Shown: in pieces, positions 17,395 through 26,155 of the stretch
Numbering within the stretch: position 1 is the stretch's first letter
Layout of the letters: every line of letters begins with the position of its first letter
Origin: Peribacillus simplex
Lineage (GTDB): Bacteria; Bacillota; Bacilli; Bacillales; DSM-1321
Direction of reading: 5' to 3'
DNA length: 64,000 bases
Assembly: GCF_001542915.1 (NCBI RefSeq)
Contig: NZ_LNNH01000055.1
Location: 237,114-301,113 of the forward strand
The notes under the pieces: generated by a model
The model's input: the letters and a program-made list of their open reading frames with translations, nothing else
Databases searched by the model: none
Told to the model about the DNA's origin: nothing
Program-made: the position numbers and the translations under genes

Positions 17395-17403
17395 TCGTAC
17401 GGA

Positions 17404-18957
17404 TTACAACGGAATATTGCCGTGTTTTTTCCATGGACGCTTTTCTTTTTTGTTGCGGAGCATTTCAAGCGATTGGATGATCTTGATCCTGGTTTCCCGG
17501 GGATCAATGACATCATCCACCATACCAAGGCTGGCAGCGACATATGGATTAGCGAATTTCTCCCGGTATTCTTCAATTTTAGCCGCACGAGTAGCTTCTG
17601 GATCTTGACTGTTTTGTATATCACGGGCAAAGATGATATTTGCCGCTCCAGCAGAGCCCATAACCGCAATTTCGGCATTCGGCCAAGCAAACGTAAGATC
17701 CGCCCCAATGGACTTACTATTTAGGGCCACATACGCTCCGCCGTATGCTTTACGCAGGATGATCGTCAATTTTGGCACGGTTGCTTCGGAGTATGCATAG
17801 AGAAGCTTTGCTCCGTGGCGGATAATCCCGCCATGCTCCTGCTTGACGCCCGGGAAGAATCCTGAAACATCTTCAAATGTAATCAAGGGAATGTTGAATG
17901 AGTCACAAAAACGAATGAAGCGGGCAGCCTTATCGGATGAATCAATATCCAGTCCGCCAGCCAACACTTTTGGCTGGTTACAAACAAGCCCCACCGATTT
18001 CCCCTTGATTCGGGCCAAGCCAATCACGATATTTTTCGCGAAGCCCTCTTGCACTTCCATGAAGGACCCCTCATCTACGACTTGCTCCAACACTTTCCGA
18101 ACATCATATGGGCGGATTCCTTCAAAGGGGACAACATCCGTTAAATCCGGACGATAGTCATCTCCATCGTCACTTTCCAGAACCGGCGGCTTTTCTTCAT
18201 TGTTTTGTGGTAAATAGCTCAGGAGACGTCTAACGTCAGCCAGAACTTGTTCTTCAGATGCGCCTTTGAAATGGGCATTACCGCTAATGGTATTATGTAC
18301 AGTCGCTCCGCCCAATCCTTCTGATGATATCTTTTCCCCTGTAACCGTCTCAATCACTTTTGGTCCAGTAATGAACATTTGGCTCGTTTTTTCCACCATG
18401 AAAACGAAGTCGGTTATCGCTGGGGAATATACGGCTCCTCCTGCACAAGGGCCCATAATAACGGAAATTTGCGGGATGACGCCTGAATAAATCGAGTTAC
18501 GGTAAAAGATTTGACCATATCCGTCAAGAGAAACTACACCTTCTTGAATGCGCGCCCCGCCAGAATCATTCAATCCGATGAAAGGCGCTCCATTTTCCGC
18601 TGCCAAATCCATGACATTGGCAATTTTCAGAGCATGCATTTCTCCCAGTGCACCGCCAAATACAGTGAAATCCTGTGAAAACAAATAGATGTCACGTCCG
18701 TTTACTTTTCCGTAGCCCGTAACGACCCCTTCTCCCGGCCCTTCTTCCTTTTCCATGCCAAAATTGGTGTTACGATGTTTGATGAAGGGATTAAGTTCGA
18801 TGAACGATCCCGGATCCACTAAAAGATCGATCCTTTCCCTTGCCGTAAGTTTTCCCTTTTCATGCTGCTTATCGATTCTTTCTTCACCGCCGCCCATTTC
18901 GACTTTACGGCGTCTGTCATATAAATCATTGATCGCTCCATAGATATCGTCTGTCAT
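17404..18957 (-). CDS. pccB: acyl-CoA (propionyl-CoA) carboxylase carboxyltransferase subunit
   Basis: The 517-residue protein has the two crotonase-like halves of beta carboxyltransferases. The N half holds FTVFGGALGEMHALKI and GGARIQEGV. The C half holds CNQPKVLAGGLDIDSSDKAARFIRFCD, shown here only to name the CoA-binding block, plus GGAYVALNSK. It moves carboxyl from biotin to propionyl-CoA, giving methylmalonyl-CoA. Its ATG overlaps the mce stop (ATGA). No dedicated biotinylated alpha subunit is in the window; accC/accB at 55-57 kb could serve, but that is a guess. Matches B. subtilis YqjD. Confidence 0.88.
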   Translation of the reverse strand: MTDDIYGAINDLYDRRRKVEMGGGEERIDKQHEKGKLTARERIDLLVDPGSFIELNPFIKHRNTNFGMEKEEGPGEGVVTGYGKVNGRDIYLFSQDFTVFGGALGEMHALKIANVMDLAAENGAPFIGLNDSGGARIQEGVVSLDGYGQIFYRNSIYSGVIPQISVIMGPCAGGAVYSPAITDFVFMVEKTSQMFITGPKVIETVTGEKISSEGLGGATVHNTISGNAHFKGASEEQVLADVRRLLSYLPQNNEEKPPVLESDDGDDYRPDLTDVVPFEGIRPYDVRKVLEQVVDEGSFMEVQEGFAKNIVIGLARIKGKSVGLVCNQPKVLAGGLDIDSSDKAARFIRFCDSFNIPLITFEDVSGFFPGVKQEHGGIIRHGAKLLYAYSEATVPKLTIILRKAYGGAYVALNSKSIGADLTFAWPNAEIAVMGSAGAANIIFARDIQNSQDPEATRAAKIEEYREKFANPYVAASLGMVDDVIDPRETRIKIIQSLEMLRNKKEKRPWKKHGNIPL

Positions 18958-19376
18958 CCCTGCTCCTCCTTCGATAATGCTTGTTCACAGAGCTCGTATA
19001 ATACACCTGCAGTAGATTTTGGGTGAACGAAAGCAACATCCGCTGCGTGCGCTCCCTTCCGCGATGTATCATCGATCATCCGTAATCCTGATTGTTTCAA
19101 TTCTTCGATTCGGGCTTCGATATCGTCTACGCCAAGGGCGACATGATGGATACCCTCACCACGCTTTTCAATGAATTTCGCGATCGGGCTTTCCGGTGAT
19201 AACGCTTCCAATAATTCCAAACGGGTATTGCCTGCCATAATAAAGGCCACTTTCACACCTTGGCTTTCGACAGTCTCGATCCCTTCGAGTTCCAACTTCA
19301 GCGTTTCCGTGTAAAGCGGCAACGACTCATCCAGTGACTTGACGGCAATGCCGATATGATCGATATTTTTAATCAT
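18954..19376 (-). CDS. mce: methylmalonyl-CoA epimerase
   Basis: The 140-residue VOC-fold enzyme interconverts the 2R and 2S forms of methylmalonyl-CoA. It has the family opening IKNIDHIGIAVKSLDE, metal histidines in DHIGIAV and HHVALGV, glutamate in NTRLELLE and the tail GVLYELCE. The second of two adjacent ATGs is chosen for spacing to AGGGGG. It is the first gene of a two-gene operon and its stop overlaps pccB. Matches B. subtilis YqjC. Confidence 0.9.
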   Translation of the reverse strand: MIKNIDHIGIAVKSLDESLPLYTETLKLELEGIETVESQGVKVAFIMAGNTRLELLEALSPESPIAKFIEKRGEGIHHVALGVDDIEARIEELKQSGLRMIDDTSRKGAHAADVAFVHPKSTAGVLYELCEQALSKEEQG

Positions 19377-19389
19377 CATCCATCCCCCT

Positions 19390-19403
19390 AACCAATATTG
19401 GTT
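19390..19403 (-). promoter_or_regulatory. palindromic operator candidate for mce-pccB
   Basis: AACCAATATTGGTT is a perfect 14-bp palindrome just downstream of the mce -10 box, near the likely transcription start and ahead of the ribosome-binding site. A repressor bound here would block initiation. The cognate protein is unknown. Confidence 0.45.
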
Positions 19404-19404
19404 G

Positions 19405-19433
19405 ATTCTATTAAAATATGACTATCATTCCAA
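19405..19433 (-). promoter_or_regulatory. sigma-A promoter of mce-pccB
   Basis: Minus strand TTGGAA (19428-19433) and TAGAAT (19405-19410), 17 bases apart. Confidence 0.55.
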
Positions 19434-19473
19434 TGACCTAAGATTCGAAATAATAGGAACATTACACTTTTAC

Positions 19474-19502
19474 TTGTTTCTGCTAAACGTACACGTTAAA
19501 AT
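19474..19502 (+). promoter_or_regulatory. sigma-A promoter of prli42
   Basis: TTGTTT (19474-19479) and TAAAAT (19497-19502), 17 bases apart, 34 bases before the start codon. Confidence 0.5.
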
Positions 19503-19536
19503 GAAATCAATTAAACTGTTATGAGGGAGAGAGCAT

Positions 19537-19632
19537 ATGGGAAACAAAAAAATGAGAAAAATCGTTGTATATTTAATGCTTATCTCAATGATATTAACAA
19601 CGTTATTGTCGGGTATTGCATTTCTTTTGTAA
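19537..19632 (+). CDS. prli42: stressosome-associated miniprotein Prli42
   Basis: A 31-residue membrane miniprotein: a basic start (MGNKKMRK), then one apolar helix (VVYLMLISMILTTLLSGIAF). This matches the Prli42 family first described in Listeria, where it tethers the RsbR stressosome to the membrane and passes oxidative stress to sigma-B. The ATG follows GAGGGAGAGAG, and a strong terminator follows the TAA. Identification rests on length, the KIVVYLMLI-type core and single-gene context. Confidence 0.75.
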   Translation: MGNKKMRKIVVYLMLISMILTTLLSGIAFLL

Positions 19633-19644
19633 TAGATATCAAAT

Positions 19645-19676
19645 GAAGAGGGGAGCCTAGGCTTCCCTCTCTTTAT
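19645..19676. terminator. bidirectional terminator, prli42 / yqjB
   Basis: AGAGGGGAGCC pairs with GGCTTCCCTCT, flanked by A- and T-rich sequence. Confidence 0.85.
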
Positions 19677-20188
19677 TTAATCGCGCCACTCTTCATTGCC
19701 AATGTTTTGAAATCCTCGGATGAATGGGTGATCAACACCTTTGTGCCGGCATTCACTTTTTCGTACAAGCGTTCCACATCGGATTTATGCATGCGTACAC
19801 AGCCGTTTGAAATGAATTTACCAATCGAGGACGGTTGGTTCGTACCATGGATGCCATAGATCCTCCCATCGGTGTTCCTTGCGTCAAATCCAATCCACCT
19901 CGACCCCAATGGATTCCTTGGATCGCCGCCGGGGATATTCTTTTTTCGATAATAAGGATTGACGGCTTTGACCCTAATGGTGAATATCCCTTCGGGTGTC
20001 AGCTCCTGACTCTTCCCGGTACCGACGGGCAAAATCTCCTTGACCTCATTTTCATCGATGAACGCCAATTTGTTGCTGGCTTTATTAATGATGATGAAAG
20101 GATCGCCAGGCTTAACCGAGTGAGGTTCGGCATGTACAGATAGCGGCCACAACGAAAACATAAGCATGAAAGAAAGGATCCATCTCAT
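19673..20188 (-). CDS. yqjB: L,D-transpeptidase (YqjB)
   Basis: The 171-residue protein has a signal peptide (RWILSFMLMFSLWPLSVHA) and a YkuD catalytic domain ending in HGTN and SNGCVRM, with the nucleophilic cysteine. It would form 3-3 cross-links in peptidoglycan, or act during spore cortex or envelope repair, outside the membrane. The ATG is preceded by AAAGGA at 10 bases; a TTG three codons earlier is too close to that site. It follows yqjA by 31 bases in one transcript. Confidence 0.85.
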   Translation of the reverse strand: MRWILSFMLMFSLWPLSVHAEPHSVKPGDPFIIINKASNKLAFIDENEVKEILPVGTGKSQELTPEGIFTIRVKAVNPYYRKKNIPGGDPRNPLGSRWIGFDARNTDGRIYGIHGTNQPSSIGKFISNGCVRMHKSDVERLYEKVNAGTKVLITHSSEDFKTLAMKSGAIK

Positions 20189-20219
20189 TTGTATCAATTC
20201 CTTTACTTTTTTGCTTAGT

Positions 20220-21209
20220 TTAAGCCAAGTGCCTCTTCTTCATTCGGTGATTGCTAAGTTTGGGCAATCCCTTGAAGGAATGCTTCAGCAATAAATAGCG
20301 CTCCATTTCCTTCATGAGCTGCAATAATGCGGCCCTGGATTCAAACTCTTCCCTTGTCTGCGGAAGGGCCATCCCCCTAAAAAAGATCTCCAGCTCTTCA
20401 AGCTTGTTCAGATAAATGATGGCCGTATTTTGGGGATGGACGTTTTCGGACAGGTCTTGTATGAAATTCGCCACGATGCCGCTTTGCTTGACGACCAACG
20501 GAATATTCGTGACTAGAGGAAGAATACGTTCAATTATTTCAAATTGCTTTTCACGCATTTTGAAATAATGGTAATACAGATCCTCTTCCCTTAGAAAGTG
20601 ATTCTCCACGTCCCGGAAAGCAAGGCTTTTGGCTTCATTAAGAAGATCGGCCGTTTCAGTGATTTCCTTTCCCCCCCATGTGTGATCATTATCCCGGAGA
20701 TAACGGACGATCCCCATCAGAATTTCACTGAAGTTCGTTTCGATCCGCTCCTGATAGTCCAGCAGCTTATCATCCACACTAGGCATGTACAGATTCATGA
20801 CAAGCGCTACCCCGATCCCGACGGCAATCAATATCGTTTCATTCATCACCAAGGAAAAAGTGATGTGTCCCGATCCATATAGATGTAAGATGATGACACA
20901 GCTCGTAACGATCCCCTCATTAATCTTCAAGGCAACGGTCGTCGGAATGAAAATCAAAAGGATCAGTCCTATGATCAGCGGATGAAAGGCGATGAATTGA
21001 AACATAAGGAAAGAATAGGTCATGGCGATTAAACAAGCTAAAAACCGGTGCCAGGAAGCATACACCGACTTCTTTTTCGTAACCTGGATACATAAAATCG
21101 TGATGATTCCCGCAGACGCGAAATTTTCCAGATTAAGCATTTGTGAAATAATGATTGCCAAGGTAGCCCCTAAAGCAGTTTTAATCGTTCTGTATCCGAT
21201 TTTAAACAT
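20220..21209 (-). CDS. yqjA: aromatic acid exporter family membrane protein (YqjA)
   Basis: The 329-residue protein belongs to the FUSC/ArAE_1 family. Four or five hydrophobic segments fill residues 1-145, opening with GYRTIKTALGATLAIIISQ and a VTKKKS loop. A soluble, charged helical ArAE_1_C domain follows. Substrates are unknown; the fold suggests export of aromatic or amphipathic solutes. The ATG follows AGGTGA by 9 bases. It is first in a yqjA-yqjB pair conserved with B. subtilis. Confidence 0.82.
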   Translation of the reverse strand: MFKIGYRTIKTALGATLAIIISQMLNLENFASAGIITILCIQVTKKKSVYASWHRFLACLIAMTYSFLMFQFIAFHPLIIGLILLIFIPTTVALKINEGIVTSCVIILHLYGSGHITFSLVMNETILIAVGIGVALVMNLYMPSVDDKLLDYQERIETNFSEILMGIVRYLRDNDHTWGGKEITETADLLNEAKSLAFRDVENHFLREEDLYYHYFKMREKQFEIIERILPLVTNIPLVVKQSGIVANFIQDLSENVHPQNTAIIYLNKLEELEIFFRGMALPQTREEFESRAALLQLMKEMERYLLLKHSFKGLPKLSNHRMKKRHLA

Positions 21210-21344
21210 TGTTATGTATCACCTGGCTCTTTCGCTATCTATTATAATACTATCAGGATTACAGAATTTTTCACAGTCCTTTGACCTGGAATTTTCCGAT
21301 ATTTCTAAATACATTCCATCAAGAATACGTTATAGGAATAAAAT

Positions 21345-21376
21345 AAAAAAAGGCAACCTACCTGTCACCTTTTTTC
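21345..21376 (-). terminator. terminator of artPQM
   Basis: A short wobble-containing stem (GGTGAC with GTTGCC) followed by a seven-T run on the minus strand. Confidence 0.6.
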
Positions 21377-21400
21377 TTGATTATATCCTATTTTCTCCAC

Positions 21401-22123
21401 TTATAAAACTTTTTCCAAGAAGTCTTTTGCTCGCTGGCTTTTCGGATTCGAAAAGAATTCATTCGGCGCACTTTCCTCAACGAGCAGGCCCTCATCCAAG
21501 AATAGAACGCGATCGGCCACTTCTTTGGCGAATCCCATTTCATGTGTCACGATCAGCATGGTCATTCCTGTATGTGCCAATGACTTCATGACCTCAAGCA
21601 CTTCCTTCACCATCTCGGGATCAAGAGCTGAAGTCGGCTCATCGAAAAGCATGACCTCCGGATTCATGGCCAATGCCCGTGCAATGGCAACCCTTTGTTT
21701 TTGCCCCCCTGATAGGCGATTCGGATAGGAAGATTCTTTTTCGGCCAAGCCCACTTTGGTCAAGAGCTCACGTGCTTGCCTTACTGCCTCGCCCTTTGAT
21801 AGCTTTTTCACTTTCATCGGTGCATATGTCAGATTTTCGAGCACGGTCTTGTGGGGGAATAAATGGAAGTGCTGAAATACCATACCGACATTCTCGCGCA
21901 CCTTCATGATATTGGTCTTTTTATCGGTGATCACTTGATCTTTGAACGAAATTCGACCATCCGTAGGGGTTTCCAGCATATTAATGCAGCGCAAGAACGT
22001 TGATTTCCCTGATCCTGATGGTCCAATAATGGCCAACACTTCACCCTGGGCAATCTCGGTGCTGATTCCTTTCAACACCTCAAGCTTACCATAATTTTTT
22101 TTGAGTCCATCTATTTTAATCAC
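21401..22123 (-). CDS. artM: polar amino acid (arginine) ABC transporter ATPase
   Basis: The 240-residue ATPase has Walker [11 protein letters not shown]-loop [10 protein letters not shown], signature [15 protein letters not shown], Walker [13 protein letters not shown] and H-loop VTHEMGFA. This is the typical polar-amino-acid uptake pattern. It overlaps the permease gene by 8 bases. Locus order artP-artQ-artM matches B. subtilis yqiXYZ, which imports arginine; specificity is inferred from that. Confidence 0.9.
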   Translation of the reverse strand: MIKIDGLKKNYGKLEVLKGISTEIAQGEVLAIIGPSGSGKSTFLRCINMLETPTDGRISFKDQVITDKKTNIMKVRENVGMVFQHFHLFPHKTVLENLTYAPMKVKKLSKGEAVRQARELLTKVGLAEKESSYPNRLSGGQKQRVAIARALAMNPEVMLFDEPTSALDPEMVKEVLEVMKSLAHTGMTMLIVTHEMGFAKEVADRVLFLDEGLLVEESAPNEFFSNPKSQRAKDFLEKVL

Positions 22124-22775
22124 TGCGTCTCATTCTCCTTTCAATCACTTTGCCTAAGATGGTAAGAATCATGACCATCACATAATAAATGAGACCGGCA
22201 AATAAAATCGGTTCAAAGAATTTATAGGTCTCACCGCCGACAATATAAGAACGGCGCATGATATCCCCTAACCCAATGATCGTGACGACAGCCGATTCCT
22301 TCGTTAAGGAAATCAGTTCGTTCACAAGGGATGGCAGGATATTCTTGATGGCTTGCGGCAGGATAATGTTGAGCATCATCCCAGAGTAAGGAACCCCAAG
22401 TGCCAATGCAGCCTCTCGCTGCCCTTTATCGACAGCTAAAATGCCTCCCCTGATGATTTCAGAGATGTATGCGGCAGAATTAAGTCCGAATGCTAAAAAT
22501 GCAGCTTGGAATGCTTCGATTTGAATTCCAAGTATTTGCGGTGAACCAAAATAGATTAACATCAATTGCAGCACTAAAGGTGTACCGCGGAAAATGGATG
22601 TATAAAAGTCCGCAATCCAATTCAATGGCTTAATTCTACTGATTTTAAGTATAGATAATAGTATTCCCAAAACAAATCCGATTACTGCCGCAACCGCCAC
22701 TACCTTTAATGTGGTCGGTATTCCCTCCATAATATATGGAAGGGAGGGCATGATCCTATCAAATTCCAGATTCAC
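22116..22775 (-). CDS. artQ: polar amino acid (arginine) ABC transporter permease
   Basis: The 219-residue membrane protein has about five helices and the binding-protein-dependent permease motif around [21 protein letters not shown] start at a GTG reading [18 protein letters not shown], 8 bases after AGGA. This gives the exact length of B. subtilis YqiY, while the ATG three codons earlier abuts the ribosome-binding site. Coupled to artM by an 8-base overlap. Confidence 0.87.
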   Translation of the reverse strand: MNLEFDRIMPSLPYIMEGIPTTLKVVAVAAVIGFVLGILLSILKISRIKPLNWIADFYTSIFRGTPLVLQLMLIYFGSPQILGIQIEAFQAAFLAFGLNSAAYISEIIRGGILAVDKGQREAALALGVPYSGMMLNIILPQAIKNILPSLVNELISLTKESAVVTIIGLGDIMRRSYIVGGETYKFFEPILFAGLIYYVMVMILTILGKVIERRMRRSD

Positions 22776-22846
22776 TCCATTCATCCTCTCTAAAAGACGG
22801 TCTCCGTTGACCTTCCTTGCTTCATTTAAACGGCAACAAAGCGCGG

Positions 22847-22888
22847 AAAAACGCTCAGAAGGCATACTCTATACTTCTGAACGCTTTT
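22847..22888 (-). terminator. intercistronic hairpin between artP and artQ
   Basis: AAAAGCGTTCAGAAG pairs with CTTCTGAGCGTTTTT. It lies inside the operon, so it probably stops part of the transcripts and protects the artP 3' end, giving excess binding protein over membrane parts. Confidence 0.7.
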
Positions 22889-22902
22889 CCTCTCTCTCTG
22901 TA

Positions 22903-23712
22903 TTATTCAGTTTCGCTGCCACCGAACCATTTCAGGATTAATTTTTCCATCTCACCATTATCTTCCATTTTCTTCAATTCAGCATTGAACTGGTCAGTCA
23001 GCTTGCTTCCTTTTTGGAAGGCGATGGCTGAACCGGCATCTTGTTCATCAGACTTGATTAAGTAGCCAACCAAATCTTTATTGTCTTTTAGATAGCCTTT
23101 TGCCACAGTATCTTCCATGATGACGGCGTCAAAACGACCTGTCGACATTTCCTGAACAACCTCTGGAATCCGATTCCGTTTTTCGATTTTCATCCCAAGA
23201 CTCTTGTCTTTATTCAAGTCTGTCGCCAATGTCTCCTGAATGGATGCAAGCTGTACGCCTACCGTTTTTCCTTTTAAATCTTCAGCCGTTTTGATTTTAC
23301 TATCCTGTGTCGTAATGATCATGTTTTTAGCCGTATAGTAAATATCACTGAAATCGACGGATTGTTCACGTTTTTCTGTAGGAGTCATTCCAGAAATGAC
23401 AAAATCGATGGATTTGTTTTCAAGCGCAGGAACAAGACTGTTAAAATCAATATCCTTCACTTGGACTTCATATCCTAATTTTTTTCCGATCGCTTTGGCG
23501 ATATCAATGTCAAACCCTTTTATTTCATCACTTTTGGAAGTTTCAACATATTCAAATGGCGGATAATCCGCAGATGTACCCATTACCAGTACCTTTTTGT
23601 CCCCATTGCCAGCTGTGCTCTTATCTTCTTTCTCTGATGTCCCGCATGCCGCTAAAATGCCAACCAATAATACGGTAGCAAGCAACAACGCTAACTGTTT
23701 TTTCAACTTCAT
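22903..23712 (-). CDS. artP: polar amino acid (arginine) binding lipoprotein
   Basis: The 269-residue lipoprotein has a signal peptide ending in LAAC (Cys23) and a class 3 solute-binding fold: YPPFEYV, GFDIDIAKAIGKKLG, VISGMTPTEKREQSVDFSD and DAVIMEDTVAKGYL. It captures basic or polar amino acids outside the membrane for ArtQM. The ATG follows TGGAGGAAT. First gene of the operon. Confidence 0.9.
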   Translation of the reverse strand: MKLKKQLALLLATVLLVGILAACGTSEKEDKSTAGNGDKKVLVMGTSADYPPFEYVETSKSDEIKGFDIDIAKAIGKKLGYEVQVKDIDFNSLVPALENKSIDFVISGMTPTEKREQSVDFSDIYYTAKNMIITTQDSKIKTAEDLKGKTVGVQLASIQETLATDLNKDKSLGMKIEKRNRIPEVVQEMSTGRFDAVIMEDTVAKGYLKDNKDLVGYLIKSDEQDAGSAIAFQKGSKLTDQFNAELKKMEDNGEMEKLILKWFGGSETE

Positions 23713-23786
23713 AATTATTCCTCCAAAATGATATTTTCAATTTTTTGTTATAAAATTTGGTTTTAGTTGAAATATCAATTAATTTA

Positions 23787-23842
23787 AATAACTAATATTC
23801 ATACACTATTTTGTATTTTAACACACTCTAAAAATTATTCAA
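23787..23842 (-). promoter_or_regulatory. artP promoter with possible ArgR/AhrC box
   Basis: Minus strand TTGAAT (23837-23842) and TAAAAT (23815-23820) are 16 bases apart. Just downstream, ATGAATATTAGTTATTT (about 23787-23804) loosely resembles an ARG box at the transcription start. ahrC is in the window. The operator part is weak. Confidence 0.4.
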
Positions 23843-24033
23843 TAACGTAAATAATAGATTCATTTTTCAGAATATTAATATAATTTCCGTTGCAGCGACC
23901 ATTATATTTCCACTATCATTGCCTATCTGGCACCCTTGTTTATCTTTTTTCCTAAATGTTTCTTTTTTATGCAGATTCATGAATGGAAAAACCCGCCGAT
24001 CGTGGCTGGGTCCAGACCTTCGACTTAGGTTAA

Positions 24034-24172
24034 AGCTCTTTTCGGATTTTTACAAAGAAATGATGGAAGCTTGATTGGAGCGTAGGTGAGTCTCCATGTG
24101 GGCTCAGCACCCGAGGGAAATCAACCACACCGCATGACTTGGTGAATAGCAACAACATACGCGAAACGGTCA
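24034..24172 (-). repeat. MITE-like repeat, copy C (inverted)
   Basis: Read on the minus strand, the core CCAAGTCATGCGGTGTGG with flanking TTGATTTCCC is nearly identical to copy A, and the far end CGAAAAGAGCT matches the terminal repeat. It is shorter, about 139 bp, with a reduced middle. Confidence 0.65.
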
Positions 24173-24299
24173 AAGTTTTTGCAGCTATGTAAAATTTGTA
24201 CGGGGACTTTCTTAAAGAAACCGGTGCCTGCCAGGGAAATAATACAAGGATCACCCTATGCACTTCCTCGCATAAAAGATGGGTTCTTTCGAAGAACAG

Positions 24300-24368
24300 C
24301 AAAAGGGGTCCGGAATCCCGAACCCCTTTCCCTAACAAAATGAACCCGCAACTCGGCGGGTCCTTTCG
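24300..24368 (-). terminator. tandem terminators of brxB
   Basis: Two hairpins in series on the minus strand: ACCCGC/GCGGGT at 24344-24361, then AAAGGGGTTCGGG with CCGGACCCCTTT at 24302-24329. Confidence 0.75.
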
Positions 24369-24385
24369 CTTCATAAGTATAGGAC

Positions 24386-24823
24386 TTACACTTCTTCGCA
24401 ATATTGATCGAAGTAGTCTTGTAATTTTTCAACCACTGACATCGGGTGATGCCCTTCTATTTCATGGCGCTCTATCATCGTGATGATCTTTCCATCCTTA
24501 AGCAATGCGAATGATGGGGAGGATGGCGGATAACCTTCGAAGTAATCGCGCGCCTTCTCCGTTGCCGCTTTATCTTGCCCTGCAAAAACGGTTACAAGCT
24601 GGTCCGGGCGTTTATCATTATGGATTGCATGTGCTGCAGCCGGTCTCGCTATTCCCCCGGCACAGCCACAAACGGAATTGACCATGACAAGCGTGGTTCC
24701 TTTTTGTGCGAATACTTCTTCCACTTCCTCGGGAGTCGTCAATTCTGTATATCCAGCAGTCTTAATCTCATCGCGAGCCTGTTTGACCACATCGTTCATC
24801 AAAAAATTAAAATCCATATTCAT
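24386..24823 (-). CDS. brxB: bacilliredoxin BrxB
   Basis: The 145-residue DUF1094/YphP-family protein has the active-site CGC (residues 52-54, in [10 protein letters not shown]) and [16 protein letters not shown]. It removes bacillithiol from mixed disulfides in cytosolic proteins during oxidative stress. The start follows GGAAGG by 10 bases; the ATG two codons later is an alternative. Matches B. subtilis YqiW, which also lies beside the bkd genes. Confidence 0.92.
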   Translation of the reverse strand: MNMDFNFLMNDVVKQARDEIKTAGYTELTTPEEVEEVFAQKGTTLVMVNSVCGCAGGIARPAAAHAIHNDKRPDQLVTVFAGQDKAATEKARDYFEGYPPSSPSFALLKDGKIITMIERHEIEGHHPMSVVEKLQDYFDQYCEEV

Positions 24824-24990
24824 GGTTTATGCCCCTTCCAAGTTTTCTCTTCCATCCTATCATAACAATTGCCACATCCTGATTCAATAAATTTACCTGC
24901 TATTTCTCCTAAAGGTTCAGACAAACAAGTTTAAAAAGAAATGGAACTGGGAAACATATGGGTAACAGCGAGAAAGCTTCACTTCACACA

Positions 24991-25034
24991 AAAGGAGGAG
25001 GTATGCATAAACCATGCGTGCCCCCTCCTTTTTT
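24991..25034. terminator. terminator of mutA-mutB-meaB
   Basis: AAAGGAGGAGGTATGCAT pairs imperfectly with ATGCGTGCCCCCTCCTTTT, T runs on both strands. Confidence 0.8.
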
Positions 25035-26155
25035 CACTTAAGTGTGTCCATAAAAGCTTGAAATGCCTGCTTAACGGCAGCGGTGACCGTTTTATTACCC
25101 GACATCACCTCATTTTCGAGGATGGGGAGCAGCTCCTTGATGGCTTCATTTTTATAGAACATCCTTTTAAGCTGATGATCCATTAACGAATAAAGCCATT
25201 CCCTGGCTTGCATCCTTCTCCGTTCTTGGAAAACACCAGATTTCTTTGTCGTATCGGAAAAATCCGTCAATACATCCCAAAGCTCGGGTATTCCTTTTCC
25301 GGTTATGGCAGAACATGTATAGGCTTTCCCTGCCCACCCTTTCGTTGCTGGCTGGAGAAAGTGCAGTATTCTGTTATATTCGGACTTCGTTCTAGTCGCA
25401 AGCGGGACATTATCACCATCGGCTTTATTGACCACAATTCCATCCACAAGCTCCATGATCCCTTTTTTCATTCCCTGTAATTCATCGCCTGCGCCTGTCA
25501 GGACAAGGAGCATGAAGAAATCCACCATGCTTCGGACGATCGCTTCACTTTGACCCACACCGACCGTTTCAATAAGAATGACATCAAATCCTGCCGCTTC
25601 ACAAAGCAGCATCGTTTCCCTTGTTTTGCGATGAACGCCGCCCAAAGTACCTTCTGAAGGCGAGGGCCTGATGAAGGCGCGGGGATTCCTTGCCAGCTCC
25701 TCCATCCTCGTCTTATCGCCAAGGATACTCCCCCCGTTAATGGACGAGCTCGGATCGACCGCAAGGACCGCAACCTTATGGCCCCTGTCACATAAATAGC
25801 TTCCAAACGTTTCGATGAATGTGCTTTTCCCCGCACCTGGCACTCCTGAAATCCCGATTCTTATCGACCGGCCTGTATGGGGGAGGACGGAATGCAGCAA
25901 TTCCTGTGCAAAATCAAAATGATGGGCAGCGTTGCTTTCAATCAATGTAATTCCTTTAGCGAGCCTTGCCCGGTCCCCTGATAAAATTCCCTTTTTCAAT
26001 TCTTGGACCGATACGGAGGCATCCTGCTTTTTAACGAATTTGCTTGTTGATCCTTTGTTGCGGTCGGCGGCCAATTCCACACCTGGTTTTAATGATGAAG
26101 CAAAACCCTCCTGATTGTTAGGATCAAACCATTCCGGCTTCTTGTGATCACTCAT
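25034..26155 (-). CDS. meaB: methylmalonyl-CoA mutase-associated GTPase MeaB
   Basis: The 373-residue G3E GTPase has Walker A GVPGAGKST, Mg2+ Asp in AVDPSS, ETVGVGQSE (switch region) and base-recognition NKADGDN. A C-terminal dimerisation helix region follows. It gates adenosylcobalamin loading and protects the mutase from inactivation. Its ATG shares one base with the mutB stop (TAATG), so translation is coupled. The N-terminal 45 residues are long and poorly conserved-looking. Confidence 0.92.
   Translation of the reverse strand: MSDHKKPEWFDPNNQEGFASSLKPGVELAADRNKGSTSKFVKKQDASVSVQELKKGILSGDRARLAKGITLIESNAAHHFDFAQELLHSVLPHTGRSIRIGISGVPGAGKSTFIETFGSYLCDRGHKVAVLAVDPSSSINGGSILGDKTRMEELARNPRAFIRPSPSEGTLGGVHRKTRETMLLCEAAGFDVILIETVGVGQSEAIVRSMVDFFMLLVLTGAGDELQGMKKGIMELVDGIVVNKADGDNVPLATRTKSEYNRILHFLQPATKGWAGKAYTCSAITGKGIPELWDVLTDFSDTTKKSGVFQERRRMQAREWLYSLMDHQLKRMFYKNEAIKELLPILENEVMSGNKTVTAAVKQAFQAFMDTLK

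Larger units (their letters stand above)
23713..24385. other. gene-free stretch: artP leader, repeat C, tandem hairpins
   Basis: It holds the AT-rich artP promoter region to about 23900, repeat copy C (24034-24172), and the brxB terminators (24300-24361). The 24173-24299 part shows nothing recognisable. Confidence 0.6.

Noticed and set aside
17241..17708. 155-codon minus frame downstream of and inside pccB
   Set aside because: It is a basic out-of-frame shadow of the pccB 3' end running through a terminator.
25002..25040. 12-codon plus-strand ORF after an AAAGGAGGAGG
   Set aside because: The purine run is the arm of a terminator stem, not a ribosome-binding site for a gene.
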